A DNA stretch of 64,000 bases, taken from an uncultured Spirochaetales bacterium. GTDB taxonomy: Bacteria; UBP6; UBA1177. The position numbers and the translations under genes were made by a program. Under the pieces are notes generated by a model that was not told the DNA's origin, ran no database searches, and saw only the letters and a program-made list of their open reading frames with translations. Location of the stretch: NCBI GenBank assembly GCA_902774115.1, contig CACYHH010000004.1:248001-312000 (forward strand). Reading direction: 5' to 3'. Of the stretch, positions 55,275 to 64,000 are shown one piece after another (positions within the stretch are counted from its first letter, which is position 1; the number at the start of each line of letters is the position of its first letter).

Positions 55275-57119
55275 ATGATCGAAAAAATAAAAAACGCCGA
55301 TTTGAAAGAGCTTGAAAAAATAGCCGCCGAAACCCGTAAAAAAATGGTCGAAACAGTCTCGAAAAGAGGCGGACACCTCGCTTCGTCACTCGGGACGGTC
55401 GAACTGACGATCGCGCTGCTCAAAGTTTTCGACCTGCCGAAAGACAAGGTGATCTGGGATGTCGGGCATCAGTCTTACGCCTACAAAATGCTCACCGACA
55501 GAAGCGAAAATTTCGACACGCTCAGAACTTTAGGGGGTATTTCAGGATTTCCCAAAATTTCGGAATCGAAATACGACTTTTTCGGCACCGGTCACGGCGG
55601 AACTTCGATTTCTGCGGGGCTCGGAATGCGCGAGGCTATGCGGATGAAAAACGACTCTTCCAAAGTGATTTCGGTGATAGGCGACGGCGCGATAACGAGC
55701 GGTCTCGCCCTTGAAGCGATGAACAACGTCGACCGCTTCGGCAGAAACACGATAACGATCCTCAACGACAACGACATGTTCATTTCGACTTCCGTCGGAG
55801 CTCTTTCGAAGTGGTTCAGCCGCAAACTTTCAGGGCAGAAATATTCAACTGCAAGAACCGAGATAAAGCAGCTCATTTCAAAACTTCCGCCCATTTTTCA
55901 CGGTGACAAAATAGTTGATATTATTAGAAAAACCATAAACTCTTCAAAATCTTTGCTCACTCCGGGAATCCTTTTCGAAGGGTTCGGATACCAGTATGTC
56001 GGTCCTGTCGACGGTCACAACATCGGAGAGCTTGTCGAAACGCTTCAGGATCTGAAACACAACAACGAACCGGTGCTGCTGCATATCCACACGATGAAAG
56101 GGAAAGGCTACAGGTTTGCCGAAGAAAATCCCAGAAAATTTCACGGAATAGCTCCTTTCGACATCAAAACCGGAGAGATAAAAAAACCGTCATCGCCGTC
56201 GTTCACGGCATACCTTGCCGACTATCTGCCGCGCCTTTTCAGAAGACATTCGAATCTGGTCGCGATAACTGCCGCGATGCCGGACGGAACGGGGCTTTGG
56301 AAACTTCAGGAAACTTATCCGTCGAGAGTTTTTGACGTCGGAATGTCGGAAGGGCACGCCGTGACGTTCGCTTCCGGGCTTGCCGCCGGCGGTTTACGCC
56401 CGATAGTCGCGATATATTCGACATTTCTGCAGCGAGCTTTTGACAACATCGTCCACGATGTAGCGCTCCAGAATCTGCCGGTCGTTTTCCTTACCGACAG
56501 AGCGGGTCTTGTCGGCGAGGACGGAGCGACACACCACGGGCTTTTCGATCTCGCTTACTTCAGAATGATACCGAATATGACAGTAATGGCACCGCGCGAT
56601 GAATCGGAAATGGCGAGAATGATTGAATTTTCGCTTACCCTTCACTCGCCTGTCGCGATACGTTATCCGAGAGGAAGCGGTAGCGGAAAGCGGGCTTCAA
56701 ACCGCCTGACCCCGCTCAAAAGCTGCACGGGTGAACTTCTGAAAACCGGAAAAGACAAAATTATGATCGTCGGTGCAGGCATAACCACCATTTTCGCACT
56801 TGAGGCGGCTGAAAAACTCGAAAAAGCAGGAATTTCGCCTTTTGTCTATGACCTGAAATTCGTAAAACCGCTGCCGGATGAGCTTTCCAAACTTATCAAA
56901 AAACACGGAATAACGCGCATCGTCACAGTCGAAGACGGCATTGCGTCAGGCGGCGCAGGAAGTGCAGTACTTGAAAAACTGAGCGAGCTCAAAATGAATA
57001 TACCGTGCACGATTCTCGGAGTGAAAGACACTTTCTCGACCCACGGAACCCAGAAAGAACTGAGAAGAATCGAAGGGATCGACACTGACAGCATTATCGA
57101 AGCAGTTAAGAACATCTGA
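55275..57119 (+). CDS. dxs: 1-Deoxy-D-xylulose-5-phosphate synthase
   Basis: First enzyme of the MEP isoprenoid pathway, TPP-dependent. 614 residues with DVGHQSYAYKMLT, the TPP motif GDGAITSGLALEAMNN, catalytic Glu in SEGHAVTFASGLA, and DRAGLVGEDGATHHGLFDL. Two usual features differ: GHSSTSIS reads GHGGTSIS, and EQHAVT reads EGHAVT. A DXS-like function is still likely, though a related transketolase is possible. The ATG at 55275 follows GTGGAGAATAAA and fits better than GTG at 55263. Confidence 0.9.
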   Translation: MIEKIKNADLKELEKIAAETRKKMVETVSKRGGHLASSLGTVELTIALLKVFDLPKDKVIWDVGHQSYAYKMLTDRSENFDTLRTLGGISGFPKISESKYDFFGTGHGGTSISAGLGMREAMRMKNDSSKVISVIGDGAITSGLALEAMNNVDRFGRNTITILNDNDMFISTSVGALSKWFSRKLSGQKYSTARTEIKQLISKLPPIFHGDKIVDIIRKTINSSKSLLTPGILFEGFGYQYVGPVDGHNIGELVETLQDLKHNNEPVLLHIHTMKGKGYRFAEENPRKFHGIAPFDIKTGEIKKPSSPSFTAYLADYLPRLFRRHSNLVAITAAMPDGTGLWKLQETYPSRVFDVGMSEGHAVTFASGLAAGGLRPIVAIYSTFLQRAFDNIVHDVALQNLPVVFLTDRAGLVGEDGATHHGLFDLAYFRMIPNMTVMAPRDESEMARMIEFSLTLHSPVAIRYPRGSGSGKRASNRLTPLKSCTGELLKTGKDKIMIVGAGITTIFALEAAEKLEKAGISPFVYDLKFVKPLPDELSKLIKKHGITRIVTVEDGIASGGAGSAVLEKLSELKMNIPCTILGVKDTFSTHGTQKELRRIEGIDTDSIIEAVKNI

Positions 57120-57195
57120 CCTTAATATTATTGACAAAAAAAATTGAGAATATTTATTGCTAACAGTTTTAAGTTTGTTTTTTTAGGAGATGAAA

Positions 57196-59505
57196 ATGAA
57201 AAAATTAGTTGCTGCACTCGCGATTCTCTTCGCGGCTTTCGCTCTTTTCGGTGAAAAACCGAAATTTGACGTGATTAAACCCGCAAAACCTCTTGCCGTC
57301 AAAAATATGTCTGCTTTCGTAGAGCAGAAACTTCCGGCAATGATATCGCTCAAAAGCCCGCTTTTCAAAGGGGAAATCCAGAATTCGAACACGATCTCAG
57401 GAACCGCTATCCACAGAGTTTCATGGAATTACAACGGTCTTCCGGTCGTAGGCAAATTCACCGTAATCAAAGAGAAAGACGGAAAAATTTTCAGCATTGT
57501 CAACGGCTTGAGAAATTTTTCAATTGACACGAAACCGGCTATTTCGGCTGAACAGGCTGCTCTCACGCTGAACGGAAAACATTTCGGCGATCCGGCAAAA
57601 AAACCCGATTTCGCAGCAAAACTCGTGATACTCGAAGACTCGGGAAACTACAGACTTGCATACCGCATCCGCTTCCGCCCGATGAGCCCTGTTGACGGCA
57701 GATTTTTCTTTGTCGATGCACAAAACGGCAGACTTCTCCGCACAGGCAACCTCGTAAAGTTTGCGACAAACAAGGCTAAAGTTTTCGATATGAACCCGAT
57801 CAGCACTCCTGATCCGATAGAAGTCGACCTTCTCTGGGTCGGTGACGACGCTGACGGAAAACTTTCCGCGGCAGCCGATGAAAACGGACTCAGAAAAGTC
57901 ATTGCGGCAAACTGCCCTGACGAAGGCGAAACTTTTGAATATTACAATTACCAGATCCCGCGCTGCACGATCAGACAGATCGCCAATAAAGAGGAAAACG
58001 GCAGCTTCATCTACGAAGACTGGACCAACGGCCTCAACTACAAACTCGACTCCGAGGATGTTTATCCCGAAATCGCGCTTTACTACCACATGACGAAGAT
58101 CTACAACTATCTTGCAGGACTCGGTCTCAAGGAATACACCGAACTTCCGAACCACAAGGGAACGAACCCGATCATGGGTATCGCAAACTTCCAGATGATG
58201 GCTTACAGCGGCCGCAACATTACGCTTCAGCCGATGGACAACGCTTTCTTCAGCAAATACGATCCTGCTTTCGCCGAAATGTTCTACGGTGATTTCGAAT
58301 ACAACGAGAGCGACGCTCTTGTTTTCGGTCAGGGAACCAAAGCCGATTTTTCTTACGACGGTGATGTCGTTTATCACGAATTCGGTCACGGCGTAGTTGA
58401 CGGTATCGCGCAGTTCGCCTACGAAGGCTGGGCTGACAAATACGGATTTTCCAACGAAATCATGGGAATGAACGAAGGCATGGCTGACGTTTTCTCGTTC
58501 ATAATCACAGAGGATCCCTGTCTTGCCGAGTATGTTGCGAAAGGGACCGGTCAGATGGGCGGAGCTGTAAACCTTGACGGGCAGCTTTGTCTGAGAACTA
58601 CGACAAACCCGAATAAGGTAAACGAGGATTTCAACGGTGAAAGTCACAACGACGGTCTTCCGCTTGTCGGAGCTCACTGGGAAATTTATCAGAAAATGCT
58701 TGAAAACGGCTTCACGAGAGACGATTTCGCGAAAATTTTCCTTACCGCCCTCATGTCAGTTCCGCACAGCGAGATCGGTTACAAGGAGTGGGGAGAACTC
58801 ATGCTCGAAGCTGCCGCATCAAGCCCGGCATCGGCTCTGAAGGACGATTTCGAACAAATTCTCACCGACAGAGGTTACTTCGAAGAAATCAGGGCAAGAA
58901 ACGCAATGAATCCAGCTGACTACTTCTATTTCGGCGGTGTCGGCGACGGATACTACTCGGCTTCCACCAACACTGTCTATCTTGAAAACGAAGACGGCGA
59001 TGTTGAGGAAGTAAGCCCGATGTATGTCCAGCTTTACTACGATGTTCCTGAATGTATCGACACTCTCACCATCACAGGAACTCCTGTCAGCGAAACAGGC
59101 GAGCAGAGCCAGAGATACGCTCCCAAACTGAGCGCTTTTGTCCGCGAAGGCAAACCGGTAATCTGGACTGTCGACTATCCGAGCACTGTAAAATATGACT
59201 CGATCGTCGAAAGCGACGGCGGAAAATCATGGACTTTCACGAATCTCGAACCCGGCAAAAGATACTACTTCGACTTTATAAACAAAGGACCTGCAGGTCT
59301 CCTGTACATGCCGAAAGCAAAAGCTTCGTGGCAATCGGATGCGGAATGCACTCCGTCAGAGCCCGAACCGGGAGAAAACGATGACGAAGAAGTCGTCAGC
59401 GATGCAGATGAAGAAACTCCCGAAAACGTCGACGATGATATTTACAGCGACGACGAACCGAAGAAAGAAAAGAAAAGCAGCGGCTGCTCGATGACCGTTT
59501 TCTAA
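57196..59505 (+). CDS. Secreted M4/M36-type metalloprotease
   Basis: 769 residues. A signal peptide (MKKLVAALAILFAAFALFG) is followed by an FTP-type inhibitory propeptide (WNYNGLPVVGKFTVI), a PepSY-like part, and the gluzincin domain with HEFGH at 394-398 and the third ligand Glu427 in MNEGMADVFSF. The 29-residue gap between the last His and Glu is closer to fungalysins (M36) than to thermolysin (M4). The C-terminal end has an Asp/Glu-rich tract and the terminal peptide SSGCSMTVF. AGGAGATGAAA supports the ATG at 57196. The stop TAA overlaps the start of the serine hydrolase gene. Confidence 0.9.
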   Translation: MKKLVAALAILFAAFALFGEKPKFDVIKPAKPLAVKNMSAFVEQKLPAMISLKSPLFKGEIQNSNTISGTAIHRVSWNYNGLPVVGKFTVIKEKDGKIFSIVNGLRNFSIDTKPAISAEQAALTLNGKHFGDPAKKPDFAAKLVILEDSGNYRLAYRIRFRPMSPVDGRFFFVDAQNGRLLRTGNLVKFATNKAKVFDMNPISTPDPIEVDLLWVGDDADGKLSAAADENGLRKVIAANCPDEGETFEYYNYQIPRCTIRQIANKEENGSFIYEDWTNGLNYKLDSEDVYPEIALYYHMTKIYNYLAGLGLKEYTELPNHKGTNPIMGIANFQMMAYSGRNITLQPMDNAFFSKYDPAFAEMFYGDFEYNESDALVFGQGTKADFSYDGDVVYHEFGHGVVDGIAQFAYEGWADKYGFSNEIMGMNEGMADVFSFIITEDPCLAEYVAKGTGQMGGAVNLDGQLCLRTTTNPNKVNEDFNGESHNDGLPLVGAHWEIYQKMLENGFTRDDFAKIFLTALMSVPHSEIGYKEWGELMLEAAASSPASALKDDFEQILTDRGYFEEIRARNAMNPADYFYFGGVGDGYYSASTNTVYLENEDGDVEEVSPMYVQLYYDVPECIDTLTITGTPVSETGEQSQRYAPKLSAFVREGKPVIWTVDYPSTVKYDSIVESDGGKSWTFTNLEPGKRYYFDFINKGPAGLLYMPKAKASWQSDAECTPSEPEPGENDDEEVVSDADEETPENVDDDIYSDDEPKKEKKSSGCSMTVF

Positions 59506-60476
59506 TGGATTTTCTGCAGAAAAATATCGATTCAGGACTTTATTCCGCATATCAATATGCCTTTTTGAAAGACGGTCGCCTTTCGTGCGGATGCGGCGGA
59601 ACATTTAGTTTCGACTCAACTGAAAAAATCAGCGACACCACGCTGTTCGACCTGGCTTCGCTGACAAAGGCGATTGTAACAGTTCCGCTCTTCTACAGCC
59701 TTTTTGCATCAGAAAAACTTTCGCCTGATGAGAAAATTTTCAGTTTTTTCAAGGATTTTAAAAGCGATATAACAATTCTGGAACTTCTGAGCCACATATC
59801 CGGATTTCCGGCATGGCTTCCGTTTTACGAACTTGTTTCTGCAGAAAAATCTTCGGAAGAGAGAAAAAAAGAGGTCGAAACAATCATTTTTCAGCATGAA
59901 ACCGCAGACAAAACGAAGTGCTACAGCGATCTCAACTATATTCTCCTCGGATTTATCCTTGAAAAAATATTCAGCCGGCCGGTTGACGCCGCCTTTAAAA
60001 ACTTCAAAGAAATCAATAAGTTAAATTTCAATCTCACATACAGCCCGAAAGAAAAGACTCCGAAAACAGCTTTCTCGAAGACGCGCGACACCTTTCCCGA
60101 AAGAGAAGTTGAAGATGAAAACTGCTGGTTTTTAGGCGGAAAAACAGGCCATGCAGGACTTTTCGGAAGCGCCGCCGATGTCGTTCTCTATTTCGACAGT
60201 CTGCTGAAAACACCGTGGTGCATGCCAACGGCAGAAAAACTCGGCTTTGCAGGTTTCGACCGGCCGGAAGGAGATGATTCAAACTACGGCAAATCGGCAA
60301 AAAGCAGATATATAGGACATCTGGGATTCACCGGAACGGCTTTTCTCGTCGATCCCGAAACAAAAACGATCGCGGCGCTTCTCACAAATTCGACCCATCC
60401 GGATCCCGACAAATCCGAAAGAAAAGAGCGGATAAAAAGAGTGAGACAGAATTTTTTTGACAGCGTGTTCTGCTGA
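59505..60476 (+). CDS. Beta-lactamase/serine hydrolase-family protein
   Basis: 323 residues, no clear signal peptide. Penicillin-binding-like active-site motifs: SLTK (Ser52-Lys55) in LASLTKAIVTVP, YSDLNYILLG (Tyr and Asn), and a late GHLGFTGTAF (in place of KTG). Related proteins are esterases, beta-lactamases or D-Ala-D-Ala enzymes; the substrate here is unknown. The start overlaps the metalloprotease stop by one base, so it is coupled to it. Confidence 0.85.
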   Translation: MDFLQKNIDSGLYSAYQYAFLKDGRLSCGCGGTFSFDSTEKISDTTLFDLASLTKAIVTVPLFYSLFASEKLSPDEKIFSFFKDFKSDITILELLSHISGFPAWLPFYELVSAEKSSEERKKEVETIIFQHETADKTKCYSDLNYILLGFILEKIFSRPVDAAFKNFKEINKLNFNLTYSPKEKTPKTAFSKTRDTFPEREVEDENCWFLGGKTGHAGLFGSAADVVLYFDSLLKTPWCMPTAEKLGFAGFDRPEGDDSNYGKSAKSRYIGHLGFTGTAFLVDPETKTIAALLTNSTHPDPDKSERKERIKRVRQNFFDSVFC

Positions 60477-60518
60477 CCGCTACGACCGCAGCCGTTCCGT
60501 GAAATAAAAAAACAGCTC

Positions 60519-60546
60519 TTGATTTTGATTTTTTTGAGGCTACAAT
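60519..60546 (+). promoter_or_regulatory. Promoter of the subtilisin-like protease gene
   Basis: TTGATT (60519-60524), 16-bp spacer, TACAAT (60541-60546), then a GTTGGTTTTTGCG start region. The leader is about 105 bases, longer than at other genes here, and carries no stem that I can see. Confidence 0.6.
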
Positions 60547-60660
60547 TGTTGGTTTTTGCGTGCTTTGAAAAATGTGCCGATTTTATTAGACATTTTTCTA
60601 AGGTATTGTTTTTGCTTAGGTTTTGAGTTTTTTGTTTTGATAATTTTCGGAGGTGAAAAA

Positions 60661-63243
60661 ATGCCTGCTTTCAGGAAAACACTTACTCTTCTTTTGTTTC
60701 TCTGTCTTTTTTCAATTCTTTTTGCAGAAAATGAAAAACCGGTTCTCGGTAAACTTATCGAAAGAAACGGTAGGCTTTACGACACTTTTTACTACCACAT
60801 GGACGGTGAACCGCAGTATCTTTTGCAGAAATATGACGAGATCGCGATCCCTCACTCTGTCGATCTGAACTCTCTGCGAGGTCTTGAATTTAACGGCATC
60901 CAGATCACGGACATGATTTCAAATGTTACTTTCGATTATCAGAATTTCAGGGCTTTCAGAATAAATCTTGACGAGTTCGACCGCAACAACTGGATCCAGG
61001 TACGCAATATTCTTGCGAAAAACGGAGTCCAGGCATGGCCGGTTCTCACATATCACGCAGCTGATGCGCCGATCGTTCTCGACGGAACCATGAACATTGT
61101 TTTCACGAAATACACCAGCAGAGAAGAACAGGAGAAAACTCTTGAGCTTTTCGGTCTGAAAGTTGTTGAAATCGATGAAGATATGAATTTCTACACGGTT
61201 TCACTGCCTGCAGGAAGCGATCCTTTCGCAATCGCGAATTCGCTTTATGAAAGACAGCTTGTCCGCTGGGCTCAGCCGAACTGGCTCTGGAGAATGATAC
61301 CACTTTCGACGAATCCGAACGACACCTATTTTTCAAAGCAGTGGCACTTGACGCAGATCAACGCACCTGAAGCATGGGACACCGAAACCGCCGACGGAAA
61401 AGATGTCAGGATCGCAATCGTCGATACAGGCGTTGATCTTACTCATCCCGACCTTAATGTCCTCACAAGTCTCGGCAAAGATTATATCGGCAATTTGAAA
61501 GGTGCTCCGAACACTTCCGGAAACGGCAATGACCACGAAGGTGTTCCGCACGGAACTGCATGTGCCGGTCTTGCAGCAGCAAAGACAAATAACGGAATGG
61601 GCGTTTCGGCTTCATGCTGGGGCTGCCCGATCATTCCGATAAGACTTATTTCCGACAGCTGGAGAGAATATGCCGGAGCAGGTGCTACCCTTGAAGCCCT
61701 TAAATACGCCGTAGACAACGGTGCATGGGTTGTAAGCAACAGCTGGGGAGCACAGGATACCGACAATTGGGGCAACTGCACAAACGTTCCGGCAGACAAC
61801 AACAGTTCTCAAGGTGTCGATTACGGCCGCAATAACGGCAGAAACGGCAAAGGAACAATTTTTCTCTGGGCTGCAGGAAACTCTCACTGCAACACTAACC
61901 AGAACGCTTTCCTCAAAGACAACGATTTCCTGACAATCAGCGCACTCGGACAGTCAGGTTCTCTGGAAAGCTACTCTAATTACGGTACTGAAATCGATCT
62001 CGGAGCCGGTGCCGGAAACAATACGACTGATATTCAGGGCAAAACCTACGGTTACGCATACAACGGCATGTACAGCCTTGACAACAACGGCGACTATACA
62101 AGCATGATGAGCGGAACGAGTGCGGCCACACCGGTTGCGGCAGGAGCGGTAGCACTTATGCTTGCGGCAAATCCTGAACTCACCTTCTCTGGGGCAATGA
62201 ACTGCATCAAATCTTCCGCACGCAAACCTTCAAACAACTGTTCCGAAGGTGCATGGACAATGCAGAGCGACGAATGGATCGACGGCGGTTCGAAAGAACA
62301 CTCGCCATGTTACGGATTCGGTATAGTTGACGCCAATGCAATGGTTGTCGGTGCAAAGAACGGAACATGCGGTGCATGCGTTGCAACGGCTAAGGTTGAC
62401 GGATGTTTCGGCAACAGCTACGACAAGGACGACGACTGTGACGGAACAGTTGACAACGGCTGTCCTGACAACGGAAAAGGAAAAGCCGGTGATGCATGTT
62501 CCGAAGCATCAGAATGCATAAATACTGCGGCAAATCCAAAGTGTATAACCGATGAAGGCTGGACCGGCGGCTACTGCTCCGCTGAATGCACGAAAAACAA
62601 CGACTGCTACAACGGCAACAGCAAAGTTGAATGTTACCAGGGCCAGTGCATTGCGAAATGCAGCTACAACACCGTCCGTTCGGGTTATGCATGCATTTCA
62701 AACAAAATCCTTCCTAAAGGAACCGAAACCGTTGCAAACTGCGGAAACGACATTAAGGAAGAAGGTGAAAAATGCGACGGCGGCTACAAATCATGCACAT
62801 CCATCGACGACCGTTTCACCGGCGGAATCGCTTACTGCAACAAAAACTGCACAGGTTATGACACAAGCACCTGCGAAGGCGGCGGCGGAGTTCTCTGCGG
62901 CAACAACAATGTAGATCCGAACGAAATCTGCGACGGCGACACCATACCGTGCAACCAGCTTGCAGGAGCACCCGAAAACGGAACTGCAAAATGTGCGGCA
63001 AACTGCCTTGGCTGGGACAAATCGGGATGCTATTCAGGCGGAAACAATTCCGGCAACGACAACGGCGGCAACAGTTCTTCCGACAACGGCGGTAATAGCG
63101 ACAGCTGCGGAAACGGTCTGCTTGATCCGGGCGAACAGTGCGATGACGGCAACAGAATGGACGGCGACGGCTGCTCCAAATACTGCATGAAGGAGGTCGG
63201 AGGAAAATCATCCTCATCCGGCTGCTCCGTAACGGTTTTCTAA
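60661..63243 (+). CDS. Secreted subtilisin-family protease with Cys-rich tail
   Basis: 860 residues. A signal peptide (MPAFRKTLTLLLFLCLFSILFA), a propeptide of about 200, and the S8 catalytic domain with Asp255 (IVDTGVDLTHPDL), His297 (HGTACAGLAAA) and Ser487 (SGTSAATPVAAGAV). The C-terminal 280 residues are Cys-rich and repeat CGN..xxGExCDDG/CDGG units, including a DUF4215 repeat (NGLLDPGEQCDDGNRMDGDG). The final peptide SSGCSVTVF is almost identical to the end of the metalloprotease at 57196. A CGGAGGTGAAAAA site precedes the ATG at 60661, and the frame upstream is not used. Confidence 0.94.
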   Translation: MPAFRKTLTLLLFLCLFSILFAENEKPVLGKLIERNGRLYDTFYYHMDGEPQYLLQKYDEIAIPHSVDLNSLRGLEFNGIQITDMISNVTFDYQNFRAFRINLDEFDRNNWIQVRNILAKNGVQAWPVLTYHAADAPIVLDGTMNIVFTKYTSREEQEKTLELFGLKVVEIDEDMNFYTVSLPAGSDPFAIANSLYERQLVRWAQPNWLWRMIPLSTNPNDTYFSKQWHLTQINAPEAWDTETADGKDVRIAIVDTGVDLTHPDLNVLTSLGKDYIGNLKGAPNTSGNGNDHEGVPHGTACAGLAAAKTNNGMGVSASCWGCPIIPIRLISDSWREYAGAGATLEALKYAVDNGAWVVSNSWGAQDTDNWGNCTNVPADNNSSQGVDYGRNNGRNGKGTIFLWAAGNSHCNTNQNAFLKDNDFLTISALGQSGSLESYSNYGTEIDLGAGAGNNTTDIQGKTYGYAYNGMYSLDNNGDYTSMMSGTSAATPVAAGAVALMLAANPELTFSGAMNCIKSSARKPSNNCSEGAWTMQSDEWIDGGSKEHSPCYGFGIVDANAMVVGAKNGTCGACVATAKVDGCFGNSYDKDDDCDGTVDNGCPDNGKGKAGDACSEASECINTAANPKCITDEGWTGGYCSAECTKNNDCYNGNSKVECYQGQCIAKCSYNTVRSGYACISNKILPKGTETVANCGNDIKEEGEKCDGGYKSCTSIDDRFTGGIAYCNKNCTGYDTSTCEGGGGVLCGNNNVDPNEICDGDTIPCNQLAGAPENGTAKCAANCLGWDKSGCYSGGNNSGNDNGGNSSSDNGGNSDSCGNGLLDPGEQCDDGNRMDGDGCSKYCMKEVGGKSSSSGCSVTVF

Positions 63244-63294
63244 GTTTTGTGTTTTTCTTTTCAATAAAATCAATAACTTAATCGGGAGATCAGA

Positions 63295-64000
63295 ATGAAA
63301 CTCAAAAAGTTCCACTTTATCCTTTTTATTGTTTTTTTTATTTTTGCGGCATGTTCCGAAAGCAAAAAAACAGAAGAACCGAATAGCGACGACGATATCC
63401 TGAACGATCATGATGCAGAAGAGATATATCCTGATCAAGATCAGACGGTCGATCCTGATGAAGACAGCGTGGAACCGACGGACGAAAAAGCGAAAAGCCC
63501 CGATTTTGAAGATCTCGAATGCGGAACTTCTTTCGGAGACTACGCCTGCGATTTCACTCTTCCGCTGGATTCCGGAGAGTGGAACTTCGCGGAAAATTAC
63601 TCGAAAGACGAAAACTACCTTTTTGTATTTTACCGCGGAACGAACTCGACGAGTAAAAAGATCTGGTCAACGCGGCTCTACAATCTGTTCGACAAAGCTC
63701 CTGAAAACATTCACTTTTTCTTTTTGGTAGACAACGATCAGGCAGACATCGTCGAAGAAAAAATCCAGATAATAAAAGATTCTGTTGCAGATGCTTTCGA
63801 TATGGTCGGGAACTCCGATATTATGAAAAAAATCCATATTGTTTCGGAGTCTGCTTCGAAAACCGACCCGTGGATAGCTGAACTGCTGAAAAACAATTCC
63901 GACTTTTTCTTCGGAATAGACAGATTCCGCAGAATAAGACAGGGCGGCTCCTTTTCAAGCTGGAATTCGAGCACTCTCCCGCCGGAATTCGACAACCTCT
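63295..64000 (+). CDS. Hypothetical lipoprotein with Asp-rich linker, truncated by window edge
   Basis: Partial: 235 codons are visible and the frame continues past the window. A lipoprotein signal (FIVFFIFAACSES, Cys near residue 20) is followed by an Asp/Glu-rich linker (about 25-70) and a domain with SLFVFYRG-like LFVFYRGTN and IHFFFLVDNDQ. I do not recognise the family. ATCGGGAGATCAG precedes the ATG at 63295. Confidence 0.8.
   Translation, partial: MKLKKFHFILFIVFFIFAACSESKKTEEPNSDDDILNDHDAEEIYPDQDQTVDPDEDSVEPTDEKAKSPDFEDLECGTSFGDYACDFTLPLDSGEWNFAENYSKDENYLFVFYRGTNSTSKKIWSTRLYNLFDKAPENIHFFFLVDNDQADIVEEKIQIIKDSVADAFDMVGNSDIMKKIHIVSESASKTDPWIAELLKNNSDFFFGIDRFRRIRQGGSFSSWNSSTLPPEFDNL

Noticed and set aside
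57520-58677. Leftward 385-codon open frame inside the metalloprotease gene
   Set aside because: Antisense shadow; the rightward frame has the signal peptide, HEFGH and Glu427.

Overview
The window reads as a chromosomal segment from an anaerobic, Gram-negative, fermentative bacterium. The evidence is several lipoprotein signal peptides, a periplasmic M23 endopeptidase, a sodium-pumping methylmalonyl-CoA decarboxylase operon, histidine ammonia-lyase and Dxs. Secreted proteins carry Asp-rich low-complexity stretches, a DUF4215-type Cys repeat and a PEGA domain. Those features are common in Myxococcota and other deltaproteobacterial lineages, but the RNase Y-YmdB pair is not diagnostic, so the placement is tentative and the lineage is probably uncultured. 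No tRNA, rRNA or CRISPR was seen.

Layout. 1-8.8 kb: hutH (partial), a DUF58 gene, yebC-ruvC-ruvA-ruvB plus a helical unknown, a nitroreductase with two good start sites, and a COG2509 flavoprotein. 8.86-9.27 kb: a VapBC-type locus whose toxin has lost its middle. 9.36-22.53 kb: an A/T-richer defence island lying between two exact 33-bp direct repeats, each also a terminator for the leftward strand. It holds, leftward, hsdR-hsdM-hsdS with an overlapping ImmA/IrrE peptidase gene, then a second ImmA/IrrE peptidase coupled to a class III nucleotide cyclase-like gene under its own promoter, and a DUF6680-like membrane protein. Rightward is a SMEK-NACHT-WD40 STAND NTPase whose nearly identical WD40 repeats are broken by indels. 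22.5-27.3 kb: mce, mmdA, oadG-like, biotin carrier and oadB-like genes, a Na+ pump operon. 27.4-35.6 kb: a lipoprotein, an ankyrin protein, fabZ, a ROK kinase, a CNT transporter, a PrsW protease, a POT peptide transporter and guaB. 35.7-43.1 kb: a MalK-type ATPase, an M23 peptidase, a beta-propeller lipoprotein, a CBM9-like protein, 5-formyl-THF cyclo-ligase, rny and ymdB.

43.1-52.8 kb is a leftward run of nine closely packed genes: PEGA protein, small ORF, DUF1844, suhB-like, trmL, an ATP/ADP-carrier-like protein with HEAT repeats, a cyclic-nucleotide-binding protein, a small membrane protein and a glycosidase-like lipoprotein. 52.9-57.1 kb: a GlcD-type oxidase, rsmE and dxs. 57.2-64.0 kb: two secreted proteases (gluzincin and subtilisin) that share a nearly identical C-terminal peptide (SSGCS[MV]TVF), a serine hydrolase between them, and a partial lipoprotein.

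The most interesting items are the ImmA/IrrE-cyclase operon (candidate signalling or anti-phage module), the repeat-bounded island, the WD40-repeat NLR-like sensor, and the shared C-terminal Cys peptide. Promoters read by eye repeatedly show a 16-bp spacer, and several share a T-rich start region after the -10.
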